Assembly (NCBI GenBank): GCA_027924585.1
Contig: BSBM01001661.1
Location: 5,279,501-5,343,500 of the forward strand
Source: Larix kaempferi
Lineage: Eukaryota; Streptophyta; Pinopsida; Pinales; Pinaceae
Length of the DNA: 64,000 bases
Direction of reading: 5' to 3'
Translations under genes and position numbers: made by a program
The notes under the pieces: model-generated
Seen by the model: the letters and a program-made list of their open reading frames with translations, nothing else
The model's database searches: none
What the model was told of the DNA's origin: nothing
Shown: positions 30,289 to 44,149 of the stretch, in pieces
Position numbering within the stretch: the first letter of the stretch is position 1
Layout: each line of letters begins with the position of its first letter

Positions 30289-31949
30289 GTCCCCAATCAC
30301 CTCGGTGCCCTTTAGAGGTGATGGGGGAGCTCCTTAGAATAACAACTTGATAACTTTTCTTGCTCGGAACACTCTATCACGTCCCCTCCCATCGATCTGA
30401 CTAAGAAGGGAATATGAGCAACATAGGAGGGGTGCTAATTTTTACCCCCAGTATCACATTATGAAATTATTCACAACTAAATGTGTGTGCAATGCATAAT
30501 AAACATACACAGCGGAATTAAACCATATTAACACACACACATAATGCATTTACTAGATTTTCATCATAGGCATTCAGTTCCATTATACAGCTGGATCAAT
30601 CTATGCATTTTGACATAACAAACAATCATATATATATAATTGGCATAATCAAAGGCAACATGAAACACTTATATTTTAATTGAAATCACCAAGCAACTAG
30701 CTATGGACTGCAACGTTCCAACCCAATTGTAGGTCTCTTCCTAGCCTATATTCTTTCAATACTCAAAGACCACCCCCGAGCTGGGGCTATGTATCCACTA
30801 AGGAGGAACTACTCACGTTCACTCATAGCCTTAGGCACAATCATTCAAGCTAAGCCAGCACACAACTGGCTCTGTCAAGCAAGTGGGGGGGACAGGGAAG
30901 GGGTTTCTAAGCCAATGAGCTCAACCACAGAGCTACATACATATCCAATTGGCTTTAGACAAGCCAGGTACCCCCATGACCCCCACTCTCAGCCTAAGTA
31001 AGGTCCCCTTCACTGCTACACAGTCCCTCAGGCGCCCCTTCCCTCAACGTTGACCTTGGAAGGTATGGTTGGTCCTGAATTCTAAACCAAAGATAATTGA
31101 GCCTTCACTGGATCTACCATGAGATCTGCCCCCCTAGTCTCTCTCCCACTGCGATCCACTCCTGGATCTTCCTCAATTTCTGCCCACGTGAATCTCATTC
31201 ACAAATTTCAACTTTCGGGCGCCAAAAATTGGGTTCTCCCATGAATTTCGGGGCTCTTCACACTCTCAAATTCACTATGGGGTTTATTTATGGGTTCCCC
31301 ACTAAATTTCACTTCCCACACAAACTCCTGGGTGATTTATGCATTTCAAAATGTAGCTTCCTTCCAGGTTGCGATTTCTAGTTTTTCCACAGCTGGGAAT
31401 GCATAGCATGCTCATAATAGCAGTCCGGTTCTTTCACAATGGAATGGGGATGAGGGAAAACGTCCTCCCATGAGGTAGAGTGACTTGTGGGTCAAGTAAA
31501 CAGAGCCCATAATCTTCCATACAAATTTATGGGATGCCCATACTCCATCAATCTCATGAGCTGATTTTTGAAATACTTCCTTACAACATAAATAAATGAT
31601 AGCAAGGAAAGTCAAAGTGGGTTCTCAAGGTGACATTTGGTAGCATATGGTTCAATACCACAACTCCCTCACCTCTCCCTAGTGGATACACATAGCCCCC
31701 TCATTTTAGTTGCATCCATAGCCAACCCCTTGGTATTTTATTTGCATTATAATTATTTACATGCTTTTACAATTTCCCCATGGCTTACTAGCACATGGAT
31801 AGCACAATATAAAATACCAACCCTTTAAGGCTAGGCATTCACTAGCGGGGCCTTGGCCTTGAGCTCCACGCTAGGAATCATACATCACATATGCACAATA
31901 TTTACATATCGAGTTGATACATTATAAGGGCCAAAATGGGTGTATTACA

Positions 31950-31963
31950 TTCCCCTCCCCCTT
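31950..31963 (-). other. Polypurine tract of element B
   Basis: AAGGGGGAGGGGAA on the minus strand, touching the 3' LTR of B; it fixes the orientation. Confidence 0.85.
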
Positions 31964-32149
31964 AGAATAACACCGTCCTCGGTGTTCCAACACTTAGGAA
32001 TACTTACACATTGTTTACACATGTCCAAAATTCACAAAATGTGGCAGGTTTGTCTTGCATTTCATCTTTTACTTTGGGTTTTTAGGACCAAGTCCTTTGA
32101 CTTCTACAGGCTACTCCTGCTGGCTTTGACCTTCTAGTTCCACATGTAG

Positions 32150-32506
32150 GCATTGCTCCACAACATTCCCTTCCTTTTCTTTACCTTTTAGCTGATCCAC
32201 AAGTCTAGAAACTTTATGGCTACTATCTTTCTTGCTATCCTTTGTTGGGCAGTTAAAGAGGCAGTGATTTCCTCCACATTTTCAACATTTCAGTGGTTGC
32301 TTTTTCTTTACCTGCTCCATTTCCTTTGAGTCTTCCAGCCTTAAGCGTTTCTTAATGGACTGATTGGATGAATACCTCTTTATTGACCCACTGTCCTTTC
32401 CACTTTTGATAGCTTCCAAAATGCATTTTACCTCATTTTGCAAACAAATAGAGTCCTGCAAAACGTTGTGGTTCATCTCATTCTGTTGCTTTTGTAGCTT
32501 GAGCAT
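32150..32506 (-). pseudogene. Zinc-knuckle (gag-like) relic of element B
   Basis: On the minus strand a 74-codon frame (32506-32282) reads QNEVKCILEAIKSGKDSG and continues to a Lys-rich end. In the adjacent frame the sequence reads C-stop-KCGGNHCLFNCPTK, then DSSHKVSRLVDQLKGKEKEG. The C-x2-C-x3-H-x4-C spacing is that of a gag zinc knuckle (nucleocapsid type), with a TGA where Trp is common. It is a relic only; whether it derives from a gypsy or copia gag cannot be told. Confidence 0.5.
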
Positions 32507-33480
32507 TTCCTCAAGATTTTATCGGGTGTTGGCAATTGTTTGAAGAAAATTTTCAGCCAAATCGAATAGCTTTTGGTCTGCTGCCATGGTCAATGTGCAC
32601 AACTTCCCACACTTTGCTTACTAGCAACACTTTCCTTGTAACAGCTGCAACCAATTGGTTTAATTTTCACCTGTGAAATTCATCATTGCAAATCTTGTTA
32701 GGCCAAGCATAACATAAGCATTAAGATCAGTCAATTACTTGCCCAATTGGCATGGAAAGTTCATGCTTTATCCATAAGACTTCCACACTTTTCATGCTTG
32801 TCCAACATACAAATGAACTCATTCATGTTCATCCTTTCACAGGGAATTAACTAATTCAACATTCACAACTTATTTCAAGCAAAATAAACACAATCAACTT
32901 TCAACCATAATATGCATTCAACAATTTTATGTCTCTAGAATGCATCAATCAAAAAGGAAAGAGAAGAGTAAGAGTTTCCCCCTCTTAATCTTGTTCCAAT
33001 CCGGAGCCCCACCACAACTGTGGGTCCATGCTCCTTGGTCTCTTTCAATTCAAGTGCGAATGTTTGACTCGCATTTTCTTTGTTTTGGCGATGAAACTTG
33101 GTGTCTAAGGTCTATCCAAGGCTTCTCAACCAGGGAACCCCTCCCCATTGTTTGCCTACAGAACCTTTGGTTGCTAGGACCCACACAAATCCACTAGCAC
33201 GCTTTTCCATTACTACTCATACTGAGCTTTCTAAGACAGTCACATTTCCAAATGCATCCTAGTGCCTTCAAGGTTCTTGCTTCCCGCAATTACCTGGGTT
33301 TCAACAAAGAAACAACAGTGTATCATCTTGGTTGTTATAAGACTTGTACATGGAATTTTTCATTATTTAGAATAAGAAATATATGATAATTAAATACTTA
33401 TCTGTATTGGACGTCTTCACGTTATTCCATAGGCTCCTTATTTGATTTACAAGCCTTGGATCACCTGTGGATACAATAAC

Positions 33481-33640
33481 GAATGTTTGGCCAACACGTA
33501 GGCTGCTCCACAACATTCAATGCCCAACCAGTGCACCGATTGGATTTACCAAGCGTTTAATGAATGTTTGGCCAGCAGCGGGTTGCTCCACAACATTCAA
33601 TGCTCAACCAGTGCACCGACTGGATTTACCAAGCATTTAT
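33481..33640. repeat. 81-bp tandem duplication in element B
   Basis: Two copies of a unit beginning GAATGTTTGGCCA and containing CTCCACAACATTCAATG; about 90% alike. Confidence 0.85.
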
Positions 33641-35401
33641 GGTGCCAAACCAGTCTCATACCTGGTTTTCCCTCTCCATTGCCAAGCCAACACTTCCGTC
33701 TGGGTCAACATGCCAATGGAAGGAAACTGCACCATAACCATTTCCAAATCAAGGGCTCTACTATGGATCCATAGGCATCTCAATGGGTTCCATCCACTCT
33801 CGGCACCCACCTCACCTCCACTCACAACCCGAGTAAGTCCCCCTTCTTTGATGTACATTCTCTAGGGCGCCCCTTCCCTCAGCGGTAGGTGCAGGAGGTC
33901 CTCACTGCTGAACCAATAGAGATTTTATGCCTTTACTATGGACTTACATACATTGCCATACGCAAGACAATCCTACCTGAAATCTGAAAATTTCAATCAG
34001 CCAAACACTTTGTGAGTATCCATGCATATACCATTTTTGTTGTAAATGTTACAACAGCCACTGAAGTGATCTTGGAATTATAGTACTCAATAATTCAAAC
34101 ACTATCAGCTATTAATCTCTCAAATGCAATGAAATATATTTACTTTATATGCATCAGCGTTGTAATAAAGTTGCAAGATACAATCACATTATATATGAAT
34201 TCAAATAAAACTTTCAATATTCATGATTACAAAATCATATCATTTCATGCAACTTTGTCCTTCCAACAAAGCGTCCTAGTAGCCCATCAAACATGACTAC
34301 CTTCTTCATACAATCATTTTCCTGCATCCATGGCAGCTCATGAAATGATCTCATAATTGCCAATAATTCTATCATTTCAGTTATTAATGAATTGCAATGA
34401 AATATATGCCACAAACATGTATTCACACCATGCCTCTCAACATATGTACCCACACATATGCAGAAACAATCAGAAAGTTTACATAAACCTTTAATGTGCA
34501 TCCACTCAATGCCACCTTGCATTGATTCATGAATACCATAATGTCATGTCATGCATTCCACCATGATGTTTTGGAAAGTATGGCTATATCAACACATCAC
34601 CCAACCATCTCCCCAATCACTTGGTTAACTTATTTGGGTGCCTTCCTTCTCCACCCGAACAACACATCAGGAGTTTTCTCACTCCTTGGTTGTTGGCAAA
34701 GAGGTTTCATCCCAAATTAACACCAATAGGGAGTTCATGGGATACTTGTGTAGCACCATAGCATTACCATTCCAACCACAGTATGGCCTTAACCATGACT
34801 ATCTCATATGGCATGCACTACCACAACAGGACCATAAGTCCTCACTTGATTTGGTTATTAAACTCATAACCAACATATACCAATGGCATGATATATTTTC
34901 ATATGAATGCATTTACAATTCAAAATAGCTAGATGGTATAAGGATCCCTCCCTTACTACCAATGAAAATTTTAGGGGCGAAATTTAGCCCATGGGCGAAA
35001 TTTTAGGGGTTTCAAATTTTTATTGGGCGAGTTTTTTATATGGTAGTGTTTTTTTGTTATTATTATCCTTCGCCCCGGATTTATTTTAAAAAAAATGATG
35101 TCCATAGGGTTAGCCCATGCTTATTTACCAGGAAAATTGGTTTTCGCCCATGAGATTTGGGTTGCGAATTTCCATTCGCCCCTGATTTTGAGGAATGGGG
35201 ACTTCTTGGATAAATTTCGCCCTCCCCATTTGGTGTGAATCCAGTTTCCACTCCCAATTCTCCCCCATTTCATGGAGCAGGGATTTTTTTAGGGATAAAT
35301 CACCCCAAATTTTTGGAATATTAGTTATCGGGAAATGATTCATCCCCATGTAAAGTCCCCATATGATGTAATCGGGTTGAGCATTATTCTTTCCCTTTAA
35401 A

Positions 35402-35592
35402 CTTCGATTGGATTAGAAATTCTGTGAAAGATAGAGGAATGCTAGGGTTTGTGTTTAAATCTATAGCAATCTTGTTTCCAGCGGCCAGATAAGTTCCTTC
35501 GATTGGATCATAAATTCTGTGAAACTTTAGAGGAAAGCTAGGGTTTGTGTTTAAATCTGTAGCAATCTTGTTTCGAGCGGCCAGATAAGTTC
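35402..35592. repeat. ~95-bp tandem duplication
   Basis: Two copies from CTTCGATTGGAT to GCGGCCAGATAAGTT, about 90% alike. Confidence 0.85.
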
Positions 35593-35803
35593 TTTGTCGA
35601 ATATTTTTCAATTTTACAAATAAAGTATTGATTGGTAGGGATGAAAGACAAATTTGGGAAATTTTCCTTTGCAAATTTTTCTCAATGATTGATCTATAGA
35701 AAGCTAAAAAATTATGGCATTTAAGACTTTGTTTTAAAGATCAAGCTCACGTTGGTGTTTTTCATGGATTTTTGTTATGGCAAGTATTTTTTAAGATTGC
35801 CAA

Positions 35804-35930
35804 AGTAGCGACAGTAGAAGTAATGGCATCTTTAAGGGCCTAGAAAACCTCCTCAGGTATGAGAAAAGTAGCCGCGACAGAAGTAATGGCATCTTTAATC
35901 CCCTAGAAAACCTCCTCAGGTATGAGGAAG
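35804..35930. repeat. ~63-bp tandem duplication
   Basis: Two copies sharing GAAGTAATGGCATCTTTAA and CTAGAAAACCTCCTCAGGTA. Confidence 0.85.
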
Positions 35931-37228
35931 AATAAAACTAAACACCCACAATTTTCTTATTTATTTATTATTCTTGATTCTAATTTACTTGCTGAAACAA
36001 TGTAGTGAAAGCATTACTGATAATATTGATGGACTTGTAGAATTTTAAATATCAATGAAAGAAGGATTCATCCATTTTTCTATTAAATTTTTTTTTATCC
36101 GATTTTATTTTGATGGGAAGCTAAAAATTTCATACATTTTTGGACCTAATTTAATAAGCTATAATTTCAGTTAGATTATTGTGCATTAACTATTAAAATC
36201 ATTTGAATTTCAAGAACTATTTTGGCCATTCTATAGATTATAAGTTTAATATATGAGCTACGCATGGGCTTTGGACATGGATTGGATGACTATATGTGAA
36301 AGGAGCTTCTCTGCGCGTCATAGTTTGTATTGCATACCTATAATATTTGAGATGATGAGAAACCTTTTACAGAAAAAAGGCACTCTAATAAATAAGCATT
36401 TTCGTCACCAATCACACACATCCATTGCATATTCATTCACACAAATATATATAATAGTGATTTCATGTGAAAAATCTAAAAATGCTCATAATTATTCCTG
36501 TTGATGGCCCCAAAAAATTATTATAGTATTTACAACAATTAGGTATCTGTGCTTCATTTGTGAATTATGATGAGTGTAGTGGGCACCTGTTGAAATTTTA
36601 GTATTATAGTATTCAAATGTGAGTTGATAAGTGTTCAAATTAAGTAGTCAGCGTTTATTGAGATAACATAAAGAAAGTATGCCCACGATATTGTTACAAA
36701 TGCATATTTTCTTGGCACTTATTGCAGCTATTGCATTGCGTGCACTAGTTGTTAAGATCTTTTGGACTTGAATAAGTGGTTAAGATGAAGAGAATGTTTT
36801 TGTTGGATTATTAAATTCCATTCTTAATAGTTGATTGTGTCCTCAACACCCTGTGCCTATGTTTAATGGTTCACCTTTAAACTTTCAAAAAAATCCCTCG
36901 ACTGGTAGTGGAAAATAGTCCCTATGATTCCATTTAAACTATTCATGATTAAGGCAAGAGAAAATGCATGAAGTAGCGCATGTTGGAGATTGAGTTGGAA
37001 GACATATTTCAATCTTGCATGCCACTACCTCTTCTTCCAGTTCATGCGTTTCCTTGACCATGTAAATGCTAATTCTTTTTATGATGTTATATTTTGAATG
37101 GTTTCATAGATGAAAGAGAAACCTATTCTCATTGGTTGAAAAAGATGCATCAAAATCTTTCTCACAGTAAGCAACGCTTACTCGTCATAGTATATATTAT
37201 GGTTAGGGTGATTATAGATACATACAAA
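35931..37228. other. AT-rich unassigned sequence
   Basis: No gene or repeat family recognised. The last few hundred bases may be decayed gypsy RT before the RNase H relic, but motifs are unreadable. Confidence 0.35.
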
Positions 37229-37400
37229 GAGGGGTTGGTTGTTGATAATAAGGTAATTGTTTATAACTCTAGAAACTTGAAAGTTATAACTGCATGAGGA
37301 GAACTATGCACCTCATGACTTGGAGTTGGTTGCAATAGTTCAAGATCTATGACATTGGAGATATTATTTGGTAGGTAAACAGTTTGAGCTGAAGATAGGC
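37229..37400 (+). pseudogene. Ty3/gypsy RNase H fragment
   Basis: The frames read KVIVYNSRNLKV, then NYAPHDLELVAIVQDL, a stop, then HWRYYLVGKQFELKI. This is the gypsy RNase H core ('Y.SR.L...E.NY..HDLEL.A.V..L..WR.YL.G..F.L.TD'). One frame change and one stop in 170 bp show decay. No integrase was found downstream. Confidence 0.7.
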
Positions 37401-40400
37401 TAAAGATAATGCTGCTGGATAAATTAACACTTCAGATAGTTGTGTTTTCCATCTCTTACAAGTAAGATTTTATTGATGTCATTCACTCTCTAATAAACTC
37501 CTTCTACCACATTATGTCATCTATCCACCAACTATTTTGTAATTGTAGCAATCTACCAGGTGTTCATCTTTTCCAAAATTCGAACCTCATTTTAAATGAA
37601 CTCTTCATATGAGGGATTCAATGGTACCAACTTAAAACTTTTCCTTTTGTTTGGAAGATTCACCATATTTCACCATGATTTAATACTTCAAACACAACAA
37701 TTAATACTCTGCCTCCCTTTCACACTTGGAATTGTTGAGATAGGTAATGAAAAATCCAAGAATGACTTGTATAGAAGCAAATATTAATAATTACATTCAC
37801 AACAGCAAATTGTGCTTACATATTTGATTATAACATCCAACAATATTGCTACATTTGAAGCTTGAACCTTGTAATAATACTAGAGAGGAACATGCAGTTA
37901 GCAATCAAGACCAAGCCATGTACTGCAAAAGTGTATGAAATAATCTATTTTCCCTCGCATAACTTTCTTTGGCTACATCCCATTTCACACTTAACCAATG
38001 AGGCATATATTTTGAACCATTTTTGTTTTCATTGGAGCCTCATTGTTTTCATTCATTTTTATTGTTAATACATTTGCATTGTCAACAAAACCCACCACAG
38101 ACTTATAATAATCACTGTCAATTTATCAGGTGTAGTTGTGTTTTGAACGCCTCTTAGTCTCACAAAATATAACAGTTCCAGAAATTCTGTTGTAATATTG
38201 ATAATGCCATATTATCAAGGAATAAAATCCCCTGTTCCTGTATTCCATAATTACCCCATTCAATCTTGCAAATGAAATTTCAAGTTTCAACTGTAAGTCA
38301 TGTTGCAACAGTGTTGCTTCCCATTATCTAATAATGACCCAAAGCGTTTATGAAATGGATGATGAAGTAGTAAGAGAACCTCAGTCATTTCCAAACGTAG
38401 AGACTCACATACCTCACTATCAGGAAGAGTCTATTAAGTTTGTTGTTGGTAAACCTCTTCAAATTGGATTTAAAATCCTTTGAATGTTGCGTTCAATAGA
38501 TTTATTAGAATATTGTTGTTGGCCCTTCCAAATGTTATAAGCATTTCTAAATTTTGAAAATTTACTCGGCATGAAAGGTTTCCTTCGAGGTGTTAGTAAT
38601 GCATTTCAAAATTTTGGACTTAGGAAGTCGGGCGCCATACGAGATTAAAAATGATTCCAATCATGGGAAAATAAGATATTTTTGTAGGAAAGTCAAAAAA
38701 TTTGGCGAGGTCATTTTTGGCTATAATTGCTGCTACAACCCCATAACATCCCTGAGTTTGAATTGGAAAAGATCTCAGTGAATTTTTCCAAAAATTATAA
38801 AATTTTAACATATGATTTTTTGAATAGATGATTTTTATTTTGGACTTAGGAAGTCATACAACATACCATTAAAAATGATTCCAGTCATAAGCAAATAAGC
38901 CATGTTTTTAGCAAAGTAAAAAAATTTGGCGAGGCCATTTTTGGCTATAATAGTTACGACAACCCCATGGCTATAACAGTTACTACAACCCCATAACATC
39001 CCTAAGTTCAAATTGGAAAATTTCTTAGTAGACTTTATTGTGTAATACTCTATTGAATTTGGAATATAGCATATGCTAAATTTTGAGTAAAATTGTTGTT
39101 TTGATTAATCAATGGTTCAATGTTATCATAACGGTAACCAAAACTTGCTCCAGCTTAAGGATTAGACTGAGACTGGATCAGAACTAGAATGGGTATGGCT
39201 GGAAAACTAGGTGGAAGATCTAGAACATATATGCAATTTTTAAAAAATATGTATATATTAATGTACCTTTGAGGAAATATGTATATGTATATATTATTTT
39301 AGGACGACTATCCAATAAAGCAGGGAAAGATAGAAGGAAAAGAGGAAAAGATAACCACGAGCGAGAACTTAGATAGTCCTTACATAGGTTTATGCATGTT
39401 TATGATGGTTATGCGAATAATCAATCTCCTTCCTTGATTCAATCTCTTTGACCCTATCCTTAACAATTTGAAGAACATAAGTAGCCTAACGGGATATAGA
39501 CCCAATAAGGATTGAATTGAGGACACATCTGAGCATGTGAGGTCACTTTGGTGCCCTTGTTAGTAAACAATAAAACTACACCTATTCCAACTGATTCTCC
39601 ATCTTATTCTTCTTTTCCTTCTGAGCTACAACTCCATTAACCCCTTCCTTCTCCGTAAATGGTTAATTTTCTAATGCTCCCATTGATCAACCTAACCCAT
39701 TTTTTTCTTTTACAACACTTTCTATTTCTCTGGATATATGTAAGGATAGCATAACTCACATTATGATGACCATTTACCATTTCTCAAGTGACGTTCCCGT
39801 ATTTTCGTCCTCTTTGGATTCATATAGATCCATATGCCAAGGCATCCACTAGATTGTTCTATAACATGAGCTTTTAGATTCATTTACTATCCATATAAAC
39901 TCACACCCAAGGTTGAGAAAAAGGAATTAGAGATGATGCTGGGATAATTTTATATAAAGCAGCTCAATTTTTATATGGTTTTCATTAGGCCAGAAGACAT
40001 AATTATATTTGAAGAAGTAAGTGTAAAAAACATGTGTGGTGGATATCTTAGAGCTCCCTAGGATTTGAGTAGAGTGGAAAGGAAGATTCTTAAATATAAT
40101 GATGAATCCAAAGGTTTTGAATTTTGCTAATGATTGTGGAATCTGTTGTTTGTAATCTTCAAGATGTCTCTACATCATCATCTTCTTCATCCATTGATGA
40201 TCAAGTAAGCTTAGCAGACTCACAATAGTGTACACTAGAACTAGATGTAAAATATAAATATTCCTTGAATGAGCTACATAACTCAATAGGTTTAATAGAC
40301 TTTAACAATGACCATTCATAATACTTACAGAGGCCGGGTACTTGATTAGATAAGTAGATTGAACGATGAACATATATTCTGCTATGGACCCTTCATGAGT

Positions 40401-41110
40401 GTAATTCTTCAGAAATGTGGGCAAATGTGGGCAATTAAAAGAGATGAGGCCCATCCCAAGATGGCTCAATTCAACGAATCATCTATACTTTGGGGATAGT
40501 CCAGGCTCAAAAGATAAAACATTGGTGAATTTTCAGGTTCCTCATAAGCTAGAAGGGCCATTCAATATTCTAATTTTGTAACATGTCTGTCTTTCTATTG
40601 AAATGTTGTTAGCTCATTCTGAGCAAATTCCAAAGCATTGGTGCACTTATACTTATGGACAAGTTCAACAAAATGAAGACTCAAAAGATTAAAATGCAAT
40701 TCCTTATTTTCCTGCAGGATTTCATGGACAAGTTGGTTCGTATGTGCTACGGCCTTTAGATCATTTGCTTAAAAAGAAAAATTGTAAATTGGTTTTCTCT
40801 TATCAATATTAACAAGATAATCACTTAGCTACTTCATCCTTGTGCAAGAGATAAGGTTTCTATAGTTTCTTTGAAACAATTGTGCACCAATTATGAGAGC
40901 ACAATATTATGTATGTCATTGTCATTAATAATAAAATGGTCATATTAGCGAGGATCTACATCTATCCCAAACCCTAATTTGTCGATTTAGTTAACCTCAA
41001 TTATCATTATAAGCCTAAATGTCCTTCACCATTAACAGACTACCAAATTGACCTTATCGCTCAACATGGCAGTTGTTGATAAGTAAATTTATAAGTGTAT
41101 ATATAGAGGA
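37401..41110. other. AT-rich unassigned sequence with one duplication
   Basis: No gene recognised. About 38610-38780 recurs at 38838-39020: both have TTTTGGACTTAGGAAGTC, AAAAATTTGGCGAGG and ACAACCCCATAACATCCCT. The copies are clearly diverged. Confidence 0.45.
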
Positions 41111-41660
41111 AAGCCACTAATGGGATTCGACCTCTTCATCGCCTGCTGTTTTTTCAATAAAAATCAACTTCAATTTATCACCTTTGCGGATCACACAAGC
41201 AGTCTCAAGACGTGATTCATTTGCAAGTTTTATTTTAGAAAAAGGAAGCCATGTAACCTCCTCTTCACCTTCATCTTCTCCAGGAATTTGAACTTTCAAT
41301 ATAATCATCCAACAGTTCATAGAAGCCTCCAACAATGCCACCTTTCTTTGATGGCCATTGATGATCATAGAATTTTGACTTGCTCCTATCTACCACTGCT
41401 CTAATCATGTTTTTTCTTATTATTCTAGACTTTCTTGTGGTATTATTCTAGACTTTCTTGTGGGCTTAAATCAACAGATATTATGCATTGCTGCTCAAGA
41501 ACATGATGGTAAGTTAATTTTTCCACGGAGAATCGGAACGTCAAAAACCATGCTGTTGGCGTGGCAGTCTCTCGGAAATTCTGACACCCGGAGGAGTTTT
41601 TTCTCAAACAATTTTCTGAATGCATGGAACCACCTTTGATGTACGATTCTAGTCTCATAA
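41111..41660 (-). other. Two adjacent unknown reading frames
   Basis: Minus-strand frames at 41658-41443 (71 codons) and 41368-41117 (83 codons). The second has a balanced composition (WLPFSKIKLANESRLETACV, then an acidic end) and looks more protein-like than its surroundings. I recognise no family. They may be exons or remnants of one gene; a chance origin is also possible. Confidence 0.25.
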
Positions 41661-44140
41661 ATTCACCTTCTTACTTTGTATCCAACACTGTATTTTTTTG
41701 TTCCAATAGGGAAACATTTCCGACATTGGTCAAACCGCAAGTAGATAAAAAAATTCATATAATGGGTTTATGGTTATATTAATTCAACTTGTTGAGCGCA
41801 TTTTCCTATAACTCGCGGACTTAAGCCTTCGACACCTTTTGGCTCTCAAACACACGAGTTGACAGTGTTTAATAACAAAGATACGAAAGCCCAATAAATT
41901 TAATTTTGCACAATTTCATAAGCCACACAAATTTATTTTACATAAATTCATAAGCCGGACACATGAGTTGACACGCATGCCTTTGATATTTGATTTGGCT
42001 CCCGGACACATGTGTTGACACTTGGATGCATTTCGTTTTGGTCTTTAATAACAAAAACATTGGGTCGATAAAAACCTAGTAAATTTTATTTTGCATGAAT
42101 TCATAAGCCAAAATATATTTGACATAAATTCATAAACTTAAATATTAATGCATTAAATAAAATTCATAAGCCAAAATATTTTTGGCATAGATTCATAAGC
42201 TAAAATATTAATGTATTTGTATGTGATGTGAAGAGCTTATTTTGCATAACTTTATCAGTAAAAAAAAAATGGTATAACTTTATAAGTTAAAATATAAATT
42301 TATAAGTCAAATTATAAACTTACAAGTCAAAATATTTTTGCACTTTTGTATTAGGTTAAGAACTTGATTGACTTTGTATTTAAAATCAACCGGTTTTAAG
42401 TTAACAAATTGAGTGACTTTGTATATAAAATATTGATTAACTTTGTATTGACAATCAATGTATTTTGGGTTAAGAGTTTGAGTGACTTTGTATATAAAAT
42501 CAAAAGGTTGAGTGATTTTGTATATAAAATCAAAGAATAAATTCATAAACCAAAAAGTCATTGCAGTGTCCTTTTAGGATAAGAGCTGGATTGACTTTTA
42601 ATATAAAATTAAAGATCTTAAGTTAACATGATTTTCAATATAAAATCAAAGAATTTAATGCTTGATTGGTTAAATTTATAAGGCAAAGTTCAAAATATTT
42701 TAACATAAATTTATAAGCTAAAATATTTTTGCACTTTATTTTGCATAAATTTATAAGCCAAAATATTTTTGGACTTGTCTCTAATATTTTTGTCTAAATT
42801 TATAAACTAAAATATTTTTGGACTTGTCTTTAATATTTTTATCTAAATTTATAAGCTAAAATATTTTTGGACTTATCTCTTAAGTTAAGAGCTTGATTAA
42901 AATTGAATATAAAATCAAATAATTTGTGTTTGATTGGATAAATTAGTAAGTCAAAATATTTGTGCATAAACTTATAGCCATTTTTTTTTGCATAAATTTA
43001 TAAGTCAATATTTTTTTGCACTTGGCTTGGTTGACTTTGAATATAAAATCAAAGAATTCAATGCTTGATTGTATAAATTTATAACCCAAAATATGTTTTC
43101 ATAAATTTATGAGTCAAAATATTGTTGCACTTTTCTCTTAGGTTAAGAGTTTGGTTGACTTTAAATATAAAGTCAAAGAATTTAGTGCTTGAAATAGGTC
43201 AAGACTATTTTTAGTTTCAAATAATAATAACTTTGACAAAGATAACAAAACTAATGGGCCCAAGTATTGGATCCAAATAAAATTAACTTTGACAAAGATA
43301 TCAAGACTAAGGGGCACAAATATTGGAAGAGGTCATATGGGATTGAGAATGATTTGAACAATATTGACACATTTGAGAAGTGTCAATCCATCTTGATTAT
43401 GGAATAATAGCAAGACTAATAGGCATAAGTATTGGAATAGATCATAAGGGATCGAGAATGGTTTGAACAATATTGACACATTTGAGAAGTGTCAATCCAT
43501 CTTAGGTTACGAAATAATAACAAAGAGATTGGGTCGATAAAAGTCCAATAAATTTTATATAAATTTATAAGCCAAAATTTTTTTGTACTTGATTCTTAGG
43601 TTAAGAGCTTGATTGACTTTGAATATAAAATCAAAGAATTTAGTGCTTGAAATAGGCTAAGACTATATTTTTGGCTCCAAATAATAATAATTTTGACATA
43701 GATAATAAGACTAAAGGGGACAAATATTGGAAGAGGTCATACGAGACCATGAATGATTTGAAGAATATTGACACATTTGAGAAGTGTCAATCCATCTTTA
43801 GTTGATTTTTATTGGAGATGTTAGTTAATAAGATTCTTAAGTGGAATTTCATTGATTATAACTCCAAGTATGTGTTCAAAATGAAGTCATATTGGAATTT
43901 TGTTTCTTTGGAACATAAACAAAGTAGCATATTTTTTTAGAGTATTGTTGTTGTTGTTAAGTTTGATCAACATGGAAAATCTCTTGACTAGGATGACATT
44001 AAAGTGCCCTTGTAGATTTTTTTAAAATTTTGTTGTTGTTGTTTTTCGAACAATCTTAATTAACCTTAATTTGTGAATTGGTATTTCTACTAGATACTTT
44101 AGTTGATTTGTCAACAAATAAAATTTTGTTAATAGAGACA
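41661..44140. repeat. AT-rich diffuse repeat field
   Basis: From about 42.0 to 43.6 kb, words such as CATAAATTTATAAGCCAAAA, TATTTTTGCACTTG and GATTGACTTTGAATATAAAA recur many times in irregular order. At 43240-43330, 43400-43500 and 43670-43800 a ~120-bp block recurs with AATATTGACACATTTGAGAA and GTGTCAATCCATCTT. No coding content. Confidence 0.65.
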
Positions 44141-44149
44141 TTGTGATTT

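Larger units (their letters stand above)
15468..31949 (-). repeat. 3' LTR of element B, interrupted by element C
   Basis: The LTR begins TGTCATGTCCC at 15468-15478 and resumes at 30294 (CAATCACCTC...), ending GTGTATTACA at 31949. Joined length is about 1667 bp against 1699 bp for the partner. Two hand-aligned stretches gave about 5% and 6.5% difference from the 48512-50210 LTR. The partner carries an extra ~25 bp after CATAGGC. Confidence 0.9.
31964..34951 (-). other. Internal region of element B, 3' part
   Basis: Contains the gag-like relic near 32.2-32.6 kb and an 81-bp duplication at 33481-33640. A block near 33865-33890 (GGCGCCCCTTCCCTCAGCG) also occurs in the LTRs of B. I see no RT, integrase or protease motif on either strand. 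Confidence 0.55.
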